A stretch of DNA of 35,409 nt from an archaeon (GTDB lineage Archaea; Nanobdellota; Nanobdellia; Pacearchaeales; GW2011-AR1). The first letter of the stretch is position 1. Every line of letters begins with the position of its first letter. Shown in pieces: positions 1 to 7,078 of the stretch. A program made the translations under genes and the position numbers. The stretch spans positions 1 through 35,409 of the forward strand of contig JALOQH010000001.1 in NCBI GenBank assembly GCA_025453475.1, in the 5' to 3' direction. Below the pieces are notes generated by a model that saw nothing but the letters and a program-made list of their open reading frames with translations, was not told the origin of the DNA and did no database searches.

Positions 1-50
1 CTGAGGAGAACTTTTTCTATTTCAATCCTGCGCATTGGATTCTCGCTCAT
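1..50 (-). CDS. rpl5: Ribosomal protein L5 (uL5), N-terminal fragment
   Basis: Only the first 16 codons lie in the window; the gene runs off the left edge. The predicted start is MSENPMRRIEIEKVLL, which matches the usual archaeal L5 opening (NPMR followed by an IEKVxLN segment). Its ATG overlaps the TGA stop of S4e in an ATGA arrangement, so translation is probably coupled. L5 after S4e is the standard archaeal spc gene order. L5 binds 5S rRNA in the central protuberance of the large subunit. Confidence 0.85.
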   Translation of the reverse strand, partial: MSENPMRRIEIEKVLL

Positions 51-673
51 CCTGCAATTACCTCGCTGCCAGGGATAGTGACTGCTGTCTCTTTTTCTTT
101 CAGTTTTATTTTAACCAATTTATCATTGACAGACTCTATCTTGCCCTCGTTGCCTGCATATTTCCCGGAGATGATGAAGCCATCCTTTCCCTTCTCCAGG
201 GCAATGTGCCTCTTTATTTTTCCGGAAAAATCAAGGAAAACCGAGTCTCCGATTGCTATTTTTTCTTTTGTAAGGACATTGGAACCGTCATGAAGATTCA
301 ATTGGACTGTATTTTTGGGGAGAGTTTTCCTGCCGACTACCTTGCATAATCTTACGTCATTATCTTTTGTCTCCTCAAAAGAGAATTTTTTAGTTGGAAG
401 AAGAATAAGTTTGTATGTCTTGTCTGCTTCGAGAAGATTAAACAATTTTATGCTCTCGTGATAGTCTTTGACAACACGGCCATTTACCTTTAGCATCTTA
501 TCGTTTATCATTTTCTTTACTTCGTGGGCATTTCTTGCGAGATGGAGTATGTCACGAACTGCGATTAGAACAGGAACTGCGCTTGAGAGACTGTCTGAAG
601 CTCTTGCTAGGTATTTTGTTCCTTTTCTTGGTATCGGAAATGCTGTGAGTGATTCCTGTCTTGTCTGATGCAT
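47..673 (-). CDS. rps4e: Ribosomal protein S4e (eS4)
   Basis: A 208-residue small-subunit protein found in archaea and eukaryotes. A short basic N-terminus is followed by an S4-like RNA-binding segment (about residues 50-75, with DKMLKVNGRVVKD), a central S4e domain and a C-terminal KOW-like segment (DGFIISGKYAGNEGKIE). It is somewhat shorter than the roughly 235-245 residues usual for archaeal S4e, mainly at the N-terminus. The start is supported by a GGAG motif upstream (AAGGAGAAAAAATAA before ATG). The gene abuts L24 and overlaps L5 by 4 nt, as expected for the archaeal spc operon. Confidence 0.95.
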   Translation of the reverse strand: MHQTRQESLTAFPIPRKGTKYLARASDSLSSAVPVLIAVRDILHLARNAHEVKKMINDKMLKVNGRVVKDYHESIKLFNLLEADKTYKLILLPTKKFSFEETKDNDVRLCKVVGRKTLPKNTVQLNLHDGSNVLTKEKIAIGDSVFLDFSGKIKRHIALEKGKDGFIISGKYAGNEGKIESVNDKLVKIKLKEKETAVTIPGSEVIAG

Positions 674-1090
674 TTATTTTTTCTCCTTGGTTTTTTCTGC
701 AGGCTGGGCGGCTTTGCGATTAAGTGCATTGACGCGCTCCTTGTCATCGAGATTTAAAATCTGAATCTGCAACGCCGACGGGTGGAAGAAGACATTTACT
801 TTTGAACCGTCTTTCTTTGTTCGTTGAATGCTTTCCAAGACGACGCGGGTGTTTTTCAAATCTACAGAACTGATTTTGGCTTTCGTTTTTCTAAACGAGC
901 CGCGCATAACAAGCACCTCATCCCCTTTCCTGAGGGGAAGACTTCTCTTGCCATACTTTTCTCTCAGGGATTTTGACAAATTAGCGCTTAAAAATCTATG
1001 CTTTGTGTGCAACGGAGCATTTGCCAGATATTTATGCTGTTTTCTCGGCTGTTTGCTGGATATCCATTGGGTTGAAAATTCCTGTTTCAT
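674..1090 (-). CDS. rpl24: Ribosomal protein L24 (uL24)
   Basis: A 138-residue large-subunit protein that binds 23S rRNA early in assembly. The N-terminus (SSKQPRKQHKYLANAPLH) and the KOW motif region (LRKGDEVLVMRGSFRKTKAKI) are typical of archaeal L24/eukaryotic L26. The C-terminus is Lys/Glu/Ala rich. A clear GGAGG motif lies about 10 nt before the ATG. The 51-nt gap between L14 and L24 is one of the larger gaps inside this operon. The stop codon is directly followed by the S4e start. Confidence 0.96.
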   Translation of the reverse strand: MKQEFSTQWISSKQPRKQHKYLANAPLHTKHRFLSANLSKSLREKYGKRSLPLRKGDEVLVMRGSFRKTKAKISSVDLKNTRVVLESIQRTKKDGSKVNVFFHPSALQIQILNLDDKERVNALNRKAAQPAEKTKEKK

Positions 1091-1141
1091 GATAAAGACA
1101 ACCTCCAGTTTTCTTTATGAATCTTTCCTGTGAATGCCATA

Positions 1142-1543
1142 TTATAAAACAAATTGCGCTATCTTTGCGACTTGCCCCCATCTTTCCTGAACTTCACGAG
1201 CAACAGGGCCTTTTACCTGGGTGCCCTTTGGATTTCCCTTGTCATCTTTTAACAAAGCAACTGCATTGTCTTCAAAGCATACTCTCTCGCCTGTAAGCCT
1301 TCTGTATGGCTTCTTCTGCCTTATTACCACTGCATCAAACACCTGCCCTTTCATATCTGGTTTTCCTGCGCGAACAGAAACCTTTACCCAGTCACCGACT
1401 TTTGCAGGCTGCTGCCTTCCCTTGGTTGTTTTTCCATGAACAACGCCTGTGATTCGGACAATTCTTGCTCCGCTGTTATCTGCTGCAAGAACCTTGCTTC
1501 CAATGTTAAGCCCTCGTGTTACGACTGCGGTTAGTGCTTTCAT
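1142..1543 (-). CDS. rpl14: Ribosomal protein L14 (uL14)
   Basis: A 133-residue protein with the universal L14 signatures: LAADNSGARIVRI near residue 20, then VKVSVRAGKPDMKGQVFDAVVIRQKKPYRR split over the following strands, and DNAVALL. L14 lies at the subunit interface near the factor-binding site and makes bridge contacts with the small subunit. The ATG overlaps the stop of the upstream small membrane protein gene (ATGA), and a GGAGGG motif sits just ahead. Initiation can therefore be both coupled and SD-driven. Confidence 0.97.
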   Translation of the reverse strand: MKALTAVVTRGLNIGSKVLAADNSGARIVRITGVVHGKTTKGRQQPAKVGDWVKVSVRAGKPDMKGQVFDAVVIRQKKPYRRLTGERVCFEDNAVALLKDDKGNPKGTQVKGPVAREVQERWGQVAKIAQFVL

Positions 1544-1743
1544 TTTTGCCCTCCGTAATTTTGAGCAACTTTAACTGAAGGTTTGCTATCTGAACTTGAA
1601 CTGTAATGCTTGTAGATTGCAATTCCTGCTGCAATTGCGCCTGTTAACAATAATGCGCTTCCGGCTATTGCCCATGGCGCGATTCTCACAAATCCATCTG
1701 CCCGATCCATACTCTCATCTACAACGGCATTTTCCAATTTCAT
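1540..1743 (-). CDS. Small single-pass membrane protein inside the ribosomal operon
   Basis: A predicted 67-residue protein starting MKLENAVVDESMDRADGF. It has an acidic N-terminal segment, one hydrophobic helix (about residues 22-44, WAIAGSALLLTGAIAAGIAIY) and a short Ser/Lys-rich tail. The chosen ATG overlaps the S17 stop (ATGA) and is preceded by a purine-rich GGGAGAAGAAG. The stop overlaps the L14 start (ATGA). A longer frame would begin inside S17 and lacks this coupling. I recognise no family. The double coupling and clean membrane segment argue that it is a real gene. Possible roles (inference only) include tethering or membrane insertion near ribosomes. Confidence 0.72.
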   Translation of the reverse strand: MKLENAVVDESMDRADGFVRIAPWAIAGSALLLTGAIAAGIAIYKHYSSSSDSKPSVKVAQNYGGQK

Positions 1744-2066
1744 TTCTTCTTCTCCCTGGAAACTTTTCCAATTACTATAAAGTGGATTATCTTGCTGAGA
1801 GGGCGGCACTCCCTTATCTGAATATAATCTCCGATATTTATCTCGTTGGCCATTGAGTCTGGAAGTCGCGCGTGCAACCTTGTTTTTTTCTTGCAGAATC
1901 TTTCATATTTCTGAATAAATACTGTGCGCTCGAATTCGATTACAACTCTCTTTGGGAATTTCTTTGTTACAAACCCCTCAAATGTTCTTCCCCTCGCAGC
2001 CAGATTTAGAGCTCGTGCTGGGGCTGTTTTTGCTTCTTGCTTTTCTGTTTTCTGTTTCTTTGCCAT
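1740..2066 (-). CDS. rps17: Ribosomal protein S17 (uS17)
   Basis: A 108-residue primary 16S rRNA-binding protein. It has a Lys/Ala-rich N-terminal extension (about 25 residues), then the OB-fold core with RGRTFEGFVTKKFPKRVVIEFER, the HARLPDSMANEINIGDYIQIRECRPLSK region, and the terminal FIVIGKV strand. The start has only a weak AGGA motif. The gene sits 18 nt after eIF1/SUI1, the place where many archaea carry the RNase P subunit gene rnp1. There is no room for it here. Confidence 0.96.
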   Translation of the reverse strand: MAKKQKTEKQEAKTAPARALNLAARGRTFEGFVTKKFPKRVVIEFERTVFIQKYERFCKKKTRLHARLPDSMANEINIGDYIQIRECRPLSKIIHFIVIGKVSREKKK

Positions 2067-2084
2067 TTTGCTTTTCCTTTGTGA

Positions 2085-2390
2085 TTAGTCGCTTATTGAC
2101 TCTTCGGGGAAACCAAGCTTCACGAGGATTGGCTTGACCTGCTTCTTGTGGTTGCCCTGAAGCTCGATGATGCCGTCCTTGACGGTTCCACCGCAGGCAA
2201 GCACTTCCTTGAGGTGCTTTGCTGTTCCTTTGATGTCAAAGTTCTTGTCGAACCCTGCCACCAACGTGGTTAGTTTCCCGTATCGTCTAGCAACCGTTGT
2301 CACGGTTATCTTTTGCTCGGTTTTCGCGATTTCCTCGAAAACCGAAGCTTCGTTCGGCAAGCCGAATGATGATACGTCTTCTATCTTCAT
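2085..2390 (-). CDS. Translation initiation factor 1 (SUI1/eIF1 family)
   Basis: A 101-residue SUI1-domain protein. It has the segments KITVTTVARRYGKLTTLVAGFD, split by the conserved basic loop, then ACGGTVKDGIIELQGNHKKQVKPILVKLGF. In archaea aIF1 binds the small subunit P site and monitors start-codon selection. The SUI1 gene commonly lies between L29 and S17 in archaeal ribosomal operons, as it does here. A GGAGG sequence lies about 16 nt before the ATG inside L29, somewhat far for an SD, so coupling with L29 (2-nt gap) probably helps. Confidence 0.95.
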   Translation of the reverse strand: MKIEDVSSFGLPNEASVFEEIAKTEQKITVTTVARRYGKLTTLVAGFDKNFDIKGTAKHLKEVLACGGTVKDGIIELQGNHKKQVKPILVKLGFPEESISD

Positions 2391-2392
2391 AT

Positions 2393-2593
2393 TTACTTGT
2401 TCTTCAGCTCCTCCTTAGCGGATTTGCTGACTGTTATAAGGCGAGCTAGTGTCCTTTTAATCTCTTTGGTTTTAGCTGTTGCCTTGTTTGCGGTAACGCC
2501 TGCGCGCACAAGCTGCATTCTTAATTCTGCGATTTTGCCGTCAATGTCCTTGCTGTTCATTTTCTTAATATCCTTGATTTTTAAGATTGCCAT
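2393..2593 (-). CDS. rpl29: Ribosomal protein L29 (uL29)
   Basis: A 66-residue two-helix protein with the family pattern MNSKDIDGKIAELRMQLVR and RTLARLITV. L29 sits beside the polypeptide exit tunnel next to L23, where nascent-chain factors dock. A GGAGG motif lies about 10 nt upstream of the ATG. The start codon overlaps the S3 stop by one nucleotide. Confidence 0.95.
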   Translation of the reverse strand: MAILKIKDIKKMNSKDIDGKIAELRMQLVRAGVTANKATAKTKEIKRTLARLITVSKSAKEELKNK

Positions 2594-3309
2594 TATTCCT
2601 TAGCCTCCTTTGCTTTCCTTTTTGAAACTTTTTTCTTCGGCTTTCTCTCTTCTGCCTTTTTTTCTGCTTCTTTCTCTATCTCTGCCAGGTCTGCCAGAAT
2701 AATCTGCTTCTTCATTTCCTCAGTTACATGTATCCTGTCATGAATCGGCGCATCTGGAGGCAGTATGCTTACTTTTATTCCGATAACTCCTGGAAGGGTT
2801 ATTGCCTGGGACATTGCCCTGTTTACCACCTTGGAAGGATCGCCGGTCTTGTTGAGATATCCCTGCGAGAATCTCCAGGACTTTGCTCTTTCAGAAGGAA
2901 GTTTTCCTGAGAGAACAAGCTCTGTTCCTCTTGCGCCTGCACCCATTATCTGCTTAATCATCTTGTATGCAATAATCTTGAATTTTAATGAACCCTGGCG
3001 CTCCAAAAGCAGTGCAATTTCATCTGCGACAAGCTGTGCATCAAGATACGGACTTGTTATTTCTTTTATCTCGATATGAGGATTATCCAGCTTGAATCTC
3101 TTTTTCAAGACGCGGGTAAGCTCGTCAATCTTCTCGCCTTTCTTTCCGATTACTATTCCCGGGCGGTTTGTAGCGATGATTATTTTCTCTCCAACAGGAG
3201 TGTATTCAATAAACACATCAGAGATTCTTCCTTTTCCAAGAGCATTTTTGATGTATTCCCTGACACCAAGCTCTTCTTTCTTAAAGTTTACAAATTTTTT
3301 CTCTTCCAT
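2593..3309 (-). CDS. rps3: Ribosomal protein S3 (uS3)
   Basis: A 238-residue protein of the mRNA entry channel. The N-terminal KH type II domain carries the GxxG-type loop in NRPGIVIGKKGEKIDEL (about residues 48-65). The C-terminal S3 domain contains GARGTELVLSGKLPSERAKSWRF split over two elements, plus VVNRAMSQAITLPGVIGIKVSI. A charged Lys/Glu tail follows. A GGAGG motif lies about 12 nt upstream. Position between L22 and L29 is canonical. Confidence 0.97.
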   Translation of the reverse strand: MEEKKFVNFKKEELGVREYIKNALGKGRISDVFIEYTPVGEKIIIATNRPGIVIGKKGEKIDELTRVLKKRFKLDNPHIEIKEITSPYLDAQLVADEIALLLERQGSLKFKIIAYKMIKQIMGAGARGTELVLSGKLPSERAKSWRFSQGYLNKTGDPSKVVNRAMSQAITLPGVIGIKVSILPPDAPIHDRIHVTEEMKKQIILADLAEIEKEAEKKAEERKPKKKVSKRKAKEAKE

Positions 3310-3310
3310 G

Positions 3311-3817
3311 TTACTTCTTTGCCTCCGTTGGCTTTAGTTCGTTTGCTTTTATGATTATATTTGCCCTCTTGAACCTTCCGCCTCCGCGCTTTGAAGGAAG
3401 CGAAGCAAAGCTTGATGATGCGTGGCTTATTCTCGTGTTGTCCAGGTCCATGCCGTTTGCGATGGCATTGCCTTTCAATCCCTTAAGAATGTTTACTATC
3501 GCTTTTGAAGCATTCTGGGGATATCTCCCAGCCATTATGCCTGGCTGTGAACGGTGAGGGTATTCTCCAGTCATTGGAACAGCTCTCCGGTATTTCAGGA
3601 CATCCTGCAAATCATTAATTGCCGTGTCTATGGTCTTGCCTTTTATGAATTTTGAGATATATTTGCCCTGCTTCATCGAGATGTGGAGATTGTTTCCAAG
3701 AGCTATTGCTTCTTCTTTCTTCACCTTTGCAGGCTTCTCTGCCTTTTTATCTCCTGCCTTCTCAGTTTTTACTTCGTCCACTTTCTTATCTTCTGATTTT
3801 ATTTTTTGTTCTTCCAT
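3311..3817 (-). CDS. rpl22: Ribosomal protein L22 (uL22) with charged N-terminal extension
   Basis: A 168-residue tunnel-lining large-subunit protein. Residues 1 to about 36 are an almost purely Lys/Glu/Asp/Ala extension. The core begins near ALGNNLHISMKQGKYIS and includes RRAVPMTGEYPHRS and the conserved hairpin with NTRISHASSSFASLPSKRGGGRFK, split at the loop. The extension could face solvent or nascent-chain factors (inference). If it is real, initiation uses the ATG 1 nt after S19, with an AGGAG about 15 nt upstream. Confidence 0.95.
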   Translation of the reverse strand: MEEQKIKSEDKKVDEVKTEKAGDKKAEKPAKVKKEEAIALGNNLHISMKQGKYISKFIKGKTIDTAINDLQDVLKYRRAVPMTGEYPHRSQPGIMAGRYPQNASKAIVNILKGLKGNAIANGMDLDNTRISHASSSFASLPSKRGGGRFKRANIIIKANELKPTEAKK

Positions 3818-3818
3818 T

Positions 3819-4226
3819 TTACTTCTTCTGCACTCCTGATGAACTCTTGGTTGAGCCTATTCCCGGCTCTCCGTGAGAGACTTTCTTTCTTGTGAGAGCG
3901 AATTCACCGAGGCGATGCCCAATCATCTTGTGATTTACGTGAACATCCTCAAAATCCTTGCCATTATGCACTCCGATGACCATGCCTACCAGCCTTGGAA
4001 CAATTACAATATCTCTAAGGTGCGTTCTTATTTTCTTTCTTTCTGAAAGAGCGCGCTCGCATCTCTTTACAAACTTTTCAATAACCTGGAAGTTTCTTAG
4101 AACCGAACGCCTGCTTCTTGAAGGAAGATATTTGGCACATTCTCTGACATCAAGGTTCTTCAGCTCTTCAACATTCTTTCCCCGATAGAAAAGCTCCTTT
4201 GACCTTACGATTATGTCTTCAGCCAT
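3819..4226 (-). CDS. rps19: Ribosomal protein S19 (uS19)
   Basis: A 135-residue head protein of the small subunit. It shows the diagnostic segment RTHLRDIVIVPRLVGMVIGV followed by HNGKDFEDVHVNHKMIGHRLGEFALTRK, split across strands, and ends GEPGIGSTKSSSGVQKK. The N-terminal FYRGKNVEELKNLDVREC matches archaeal/eukaryotic S19 (S15). A strong GGGAGGG motif precedes the ATG, and the start overlaps the L2 stop by one base. Confidence 0.97.
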   Translation of the reverse strand: MAEDIIVRSKELFYRGKNVEELKNLDVRECAKYLPSRSRRSVLRNFQVIEKFVKRCERALSERKKIRTHLRDIVIVPRLVGMVIGVHNGKDFEDVHVNHKMIGHRLGEFALTRKKVSHGEPGIGSTKSSSGVQKK

Positions 4227-4924
4227 TACTTAGCCCTCCCTGTTCTTCTCGGCCTTATGTGGCCTACTCTCGCCCCTGGAGGAGCGTTCCTCTTGGCGAT
4301 CTTGGATTTGATTCTCTTGCCTCTGCCTGAACCAAATGGATGGTCAATGGCGTTCATCTTGACTGCTGATGTTCTAGGCCAGAGCTTGTTTCTGGTCTTC
4401 ATCTTGTAGAACTTCGCACCTGCTTTAAGGAATGGTTTCAAAACACGCCCTGCACCTGCAACAACGCCGATTGTTGCCCTGCAATATCCTGGAAGAACAA
4501 TCTCTTTCTTGTTCGGCATTAGAACCGAAACCTTATCATTATCGAGCTTCTTGTAGACAATTGCGCTTGTTCCGCTCGAGCGCATCATCTTGCCGCCGTC
4601 GCCTGGATGCGCCTCTATGTTGAATATTGATGTGCCGATTGGGATGTTGCGAATCTCCAGGATGTTCCCATCCTTGACAGTGCTTCCGCCTATGGCTATT
4701 TTTTCTCCGACAACTGCGCCGTTGAATGCTGGATTGTAGAATACTTCTTTTCCGGATTTTATCTTCAAAAGAGGGGCTGAATGCGCCGCAGAGTGTATTA
4801 AATCAAGCAGGACTGCCTCTCCCTCTGCTCGGGGATAGCCGATTCTGTAGATAAAGGCTTTCTTTCTAACCTGATAACTTAGGCTTCCGTGCCCTCTTGC
4901 CTGTGAGATTATTGATTTGCCCAT
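4226..4924 (-). CDS. rpl2: Ribosomal protein L2 (uL2)
   Basis: A 232-residue large-subunit core protein needed for subunit association and peptidyl-transferase architecture. Visible marks are GKSIISQARGHGSLSYQVRKK at the N-terminus (split), HPGDGGKMMRSSGTSA, CRATIGVVAGAGR, and the C-terminal NAIDHPFGSGRGKR followed by RNAPPGARVGHIRPRRTGR. The conserved His of the DHPFG loop is present. The gene is two nucleotides from L23. Only a weak GGGA is seen upstream. Confidence 0.97.
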   Translation of the reverse strand: MGKSIISQARGHGSLSYQVRKKAFIYRIGYPRAEGEAVLLDLIHSAAHSAPLLKIKSGKEVFYNPAFNGAVVGEKIAIGGSTVKDGNILEIRNIPIGTSIFNIEAHPGDGGKMMRSSGTSAIVYKKLDNDKVSVLMPNKKEIVLPGYCRATIGVVAGAGRVLKPFLKAGAKFYKMKTRNKLWPRTSAVKMNAIDHPFGSGRGKRIKSKIAKRNAPPGARVGHIRPRRTGRAK

Positions 4925-4925
4925 T

Positions 4926-5168
4926 TTATATCATTCCCAGCTTTGTAGCAACGTCTATTGCCGGATTGGATTTAATTAACTTTACAAATGCGAATTTCTT
5001 GTTCGATTTTATTGAAGTTCTGACTTTTTCAACTTTTACCGAGAATACTTTTTCAATTTCCTTCTTCACATCTGTTTTTGTGGCGCGCCTTTCAACTTCA
5101 AATATCAGAGTGTTCTCCAAATCAATCAGCTTGACTGCTTTTTCAGAGGTTATTGGACGCAGGTTCAT
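4926..5168 (-). CDS. rpl23: Ribosomal protein L23 (uL23)
   Basis: An 80-residue exit-tunnel protein that forms the docking site for SRP and nascent-chain factors. The start was set at MNLRPITSEKAV because an ideal GGAGGT lies about 8 nt upstream and family members begin just before the xxPxxTEKA motif. A longer GTG-initiated version (from 5210) would add 14 residues without a well-spaced SD. The C-terminus FVKLIKSNPAIDVATKLGMI matches the archaeal L23 ending. It follows L4 and precedes L2, the standard order. Confidence 0.95.
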   Translation of the reverse strand: MNLRPITSEKAVKLIDLENTLIFEVERRATKTDVKKEIEKVFSVKVEKVRTSIKSNKKFAFVKLIKSNPAIDVATKLGMI

Positions 5169-5215
5169 TCTACAAACCTCCAGCGGGTTCCTAGGAGCTC
5201 CAGCAACCACGTCAT
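5165..5215 (-). CDS. Possible 16-residue coupling ORF between L4 and L23
   Basis: A short frame encoding MTWLLELLGTRWRFVE. Its ATG overlaps the L4 stop (ATGA) and its TGA overlaps the L23 ATG (ATGA). A GGAGGAG motif lies about 8-10 nt upstream of its ATG. It could carry ribosomes from L4 to L23 or be a chance result of compact spacing. There is no evidence that the peptide itself has a function. Confidence 0.3.
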   Translation of the reverse strand: MTWLLELLGTRWRFVE

Positions 5216-5985
5216 TGTTTCTTCTCCTCCGAAGTTAATTCATCCAGGGCTTTCTTTGTATAGAGGGTTAATCTTCCCAAAGGATACAAATCAGAAATCA
5301 TTACCTCGCCAACTTTTCTGACTTCGATTCCCGGGAATTTGGCATTCTCGTCTTTCCCAATTACCACAAGAAGCCCTGCATTGGACTTGTATTTTCTTCC
5401 CCTTATCTTTCCCTTGCCGGCCCGGACATTCTTGTCCTTTAGAACAAGAGAGATTGTTTCTCCAAATATCTTTTTCAATGAGGCGAGAATTTCCCCTGCT
5501 TTTGAAGGAAGCGATTCTATCACAAAAGGAGCGGAGATTTCCTTCATCGATGAATATCTTCCGAGAACAAAATTCTTATTCGCGGTTGCCGCGAATGCAG
5601 AATTCATGGCAAGAGTTATCTCTTTCTTGTTTAGTTTCTTCGGAGTTTTAACGCCTTTTGGAGGGTGAGCGCGCCTGCCGCCTCTTGCTGCTGAGACCTC
5701 TGCGCCTATCCAATAGAATTGTGTTCCGCGTCGCCACATTATCTTTCTGGGCATTCTTGAGATACCTTTTCCGTACTGCGCTTTCCATTTATGTCTTCTG
5801 TGGCTGATTATTCCTGATGCAACATGCCTCTTTCCCGCTTCAACATATGAAGCATAGGGTTGGGTTTCTTTCTCTACTTCAAAGAATTTGGCTGCAATAT
5901 CCTCCCTGATTTCTGAATTGAACAACTGGGGCAATTCTATGTCTGACTTCTTGTTTCCTTTTAGGTCATATAATGCTGCTTTCAT
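5212..5985 (-). CDS. rpl4: Ribosomal protein L4 (uL4/L4e)
   Basis: A 257-residue tunnel protein of the archaeal/eukaryotic L4 type. Recognisable parts are GRRAHPPKGVKTPKKLNKKE in the basic loop, EISAPFVIESLPSKAGEIL, and the C-terminal RGRKYKSNAGLLVVIGKDE followed by GVEVRKVGEVMISDLYPLGRLTLYTKKAL (read with GIEV at its start and split here). The start overlaps the L3 stop in an ATGA arrangement, with GGAG about 10 nt upstream. Confidence 0.96.
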   Translation of the reverse strand: MKAALYDLKGNKKSDIELPQLFNSEIREDIAAKFFEVEKETQPYASYVEAGKRHVASGIISHRRHKWKAQYGKGISRMPRKIMWRRGTQFYWIGAEVSAARGGRRAHPPKGVKTPKKLNKKEITLAMNSAFAATANKNFVLGRYSSMKEISAPFVIESLPSKAGEILASLKKIFGETISLVLKDKNVRAGKGKIRGRKYKSNAGLLVVIGKDENAKFPGIEVRKVGEVMISDLYPLGRLTLYTKKALDELTSEEKKQ

Positions 5986-6932
5986 GCTGATAACTCCAGG
6001 AACTCATATTTCCTTTTTGCGAGCGATTTTGTCGGGCGGAAAGACGGCGTTAGCAAAACAGCCCTTTTCTGCGGACCCTGAACACTGCCTACAAGAATAA
6101 GATAGTTGGACTTTATGACGCCGTAGTGCTTGAATCCGCCTTTTTTGTTGATGTCTTTCTCAGCGATTGAACCAGAAGCGATAAGCTTGGAGTTATATTG
6201 GACTCTTGTGAACATGCCCAGCTGTCCTGCCTGCGCGACACGGAATGATGTGTGGGCAGGATGCCATGGTCCAAGTGTTCCAGGTCTGCGGACACCCTTC
6301 TCTGCCTTGTGAGACCTCTTGGAAATCCCCATTCTTTTCATTGGACCAACAAGCCCCTTGCCTTTTGTTAATCCGCGAACATCGAGGAGTGTGAATTTTA
6401 CAAAATCCTTCATTGAAATTTCTTTTCCTAGAAGAGATTTTATGAATGCGAGCTTGTCCTTTGCGTCTATTCCCATTTCGATCATGTCCGGAGTTTTCTT
6501 GATGTTTGTCTGGGAAGGCATTGAATAAACTATTACCCTGATGTCGTCAAAATCTTTTGGAGCTTCTGCATCGAAATTCTTTGCAGTTTTTGGAATCCCG
6601 ACAATCCTCTTAAGTTCCTTGTCAGCTGAGACAATAACATCTTTTCTGACAATTCCGTTTTTGTAGAATCTTACAGAATATATTTTCATATTCGGCGCTT
6701 CAAGAATTGTTACCGGAATGTAAACTTTCTTGCCCAGAACCATTGATTTATCTGTTGAATCTTTAATAAGGGCTGTTCCCATGCCCACCTTATAAGCCAA
6801 AAAACCGAGAATAGAATCGCTCTTGCCGTCGCCTTTGACAACCTTCCAGTTTACACTAGGAACTAGCTTCTCTGCCCTCTTTCGAGGCCAGAATTGAAGG
6901 CTTCCGAATCTTGGTCTTGTACCGCCTGCCAT
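5982..6932 (-). CDS. rpl3: Ribosomal protein L3 (uL3), first gene of the operon
   Basis: A 316-residue large-subunit protein whose extension reaches the peptidyl-transferase centre. Visible marks are RPRFGSLQFWPRKRAEK at the start, the L3 signature around residues 205-250 (MGISKRSHKAEKGVRRPGTL, then GPWHPAHTSFRVAQAGQLGM), and the ending FRPTKSLAKRKYEFLELSA. It is first in the operon and has no Shine-Dalgarno, unlike most genes downstream. About 200 nt of non-coding DNA precede it, with two candidate TATA boxes. Confidence 0.97.
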   Translation of the reverse strand: MAGGTRPRFGSLQFWPRKRAEKLVPSVNWKVVKGDGKSDSILGFLAYKVGMGTALIKDSTDKSMVLGKKVYIPVTILEAPNMKIYSVRFYKNGIVRKDVIVSADKELKRIVGIPKTAKNFDAEAPKDFDDIRVIVYSMPSQTNIKKTPDMIEMGIDAKDKLAFIKSLLGKEISMKDFVKFTLLDVRGLTKGKGLVGPMKRMGISKRSHKAEKGVRRPGTLGPWHPAHTSFRVAQAGQLGMFTRVQYNSKLIASGSIAEKDINKKGGFKHYGVIKSNYLILVGSVQGPQKRAVLLTPSFRPTKSLAKRKYEFLELSA

Positions 6933-6974
6933 TTTGTGTTTGTGTTATTTAAGTTACAATTTTACAATTGTTAG

Positions 6975-6980
6975 TTTAAA
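6975..6980 (-). promoter_or_regulatory. Proximal candidate TATA box for the ribosomal operon
   Basis: A TTTAAA element centred about 45 nt upstream of the L3 ATG would give a leader of roughly 18-20 nt. It is a weaker TATA match than the distal box at 7100-7108 and competes with it as the operon promoter. Confidence 0.35.
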
Positions 6981-7025
6981 TGTAAAAATAGGCTCAACTC
7001 AACCCATGTGACCTCAACTAGTAGT

Positions 7026-7056
7026 GCGTTTTTTCCCGTTATCAGCGGTAAAACGC
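7026..7056 (-). other. Imperfect hairpin in the L3 upstream region
   Basis: On the minus strand, GCGTTTTACCG and CGGGAAAAAACGC can pair. The stem has a 7-bp outer helix, an asymmetric internal loop (A opposite GAA) and a 3-bp inner helix closed by a CTGATAA loop. It lies within the leader expected from the distal TATA box. It may be an autoregulatory leader element or part of a short ncRNA. No known family was recognised. Confidence 0.4.
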
Positions 7057-7078
7057 TCTCGTGCATTCAATTAGATTC

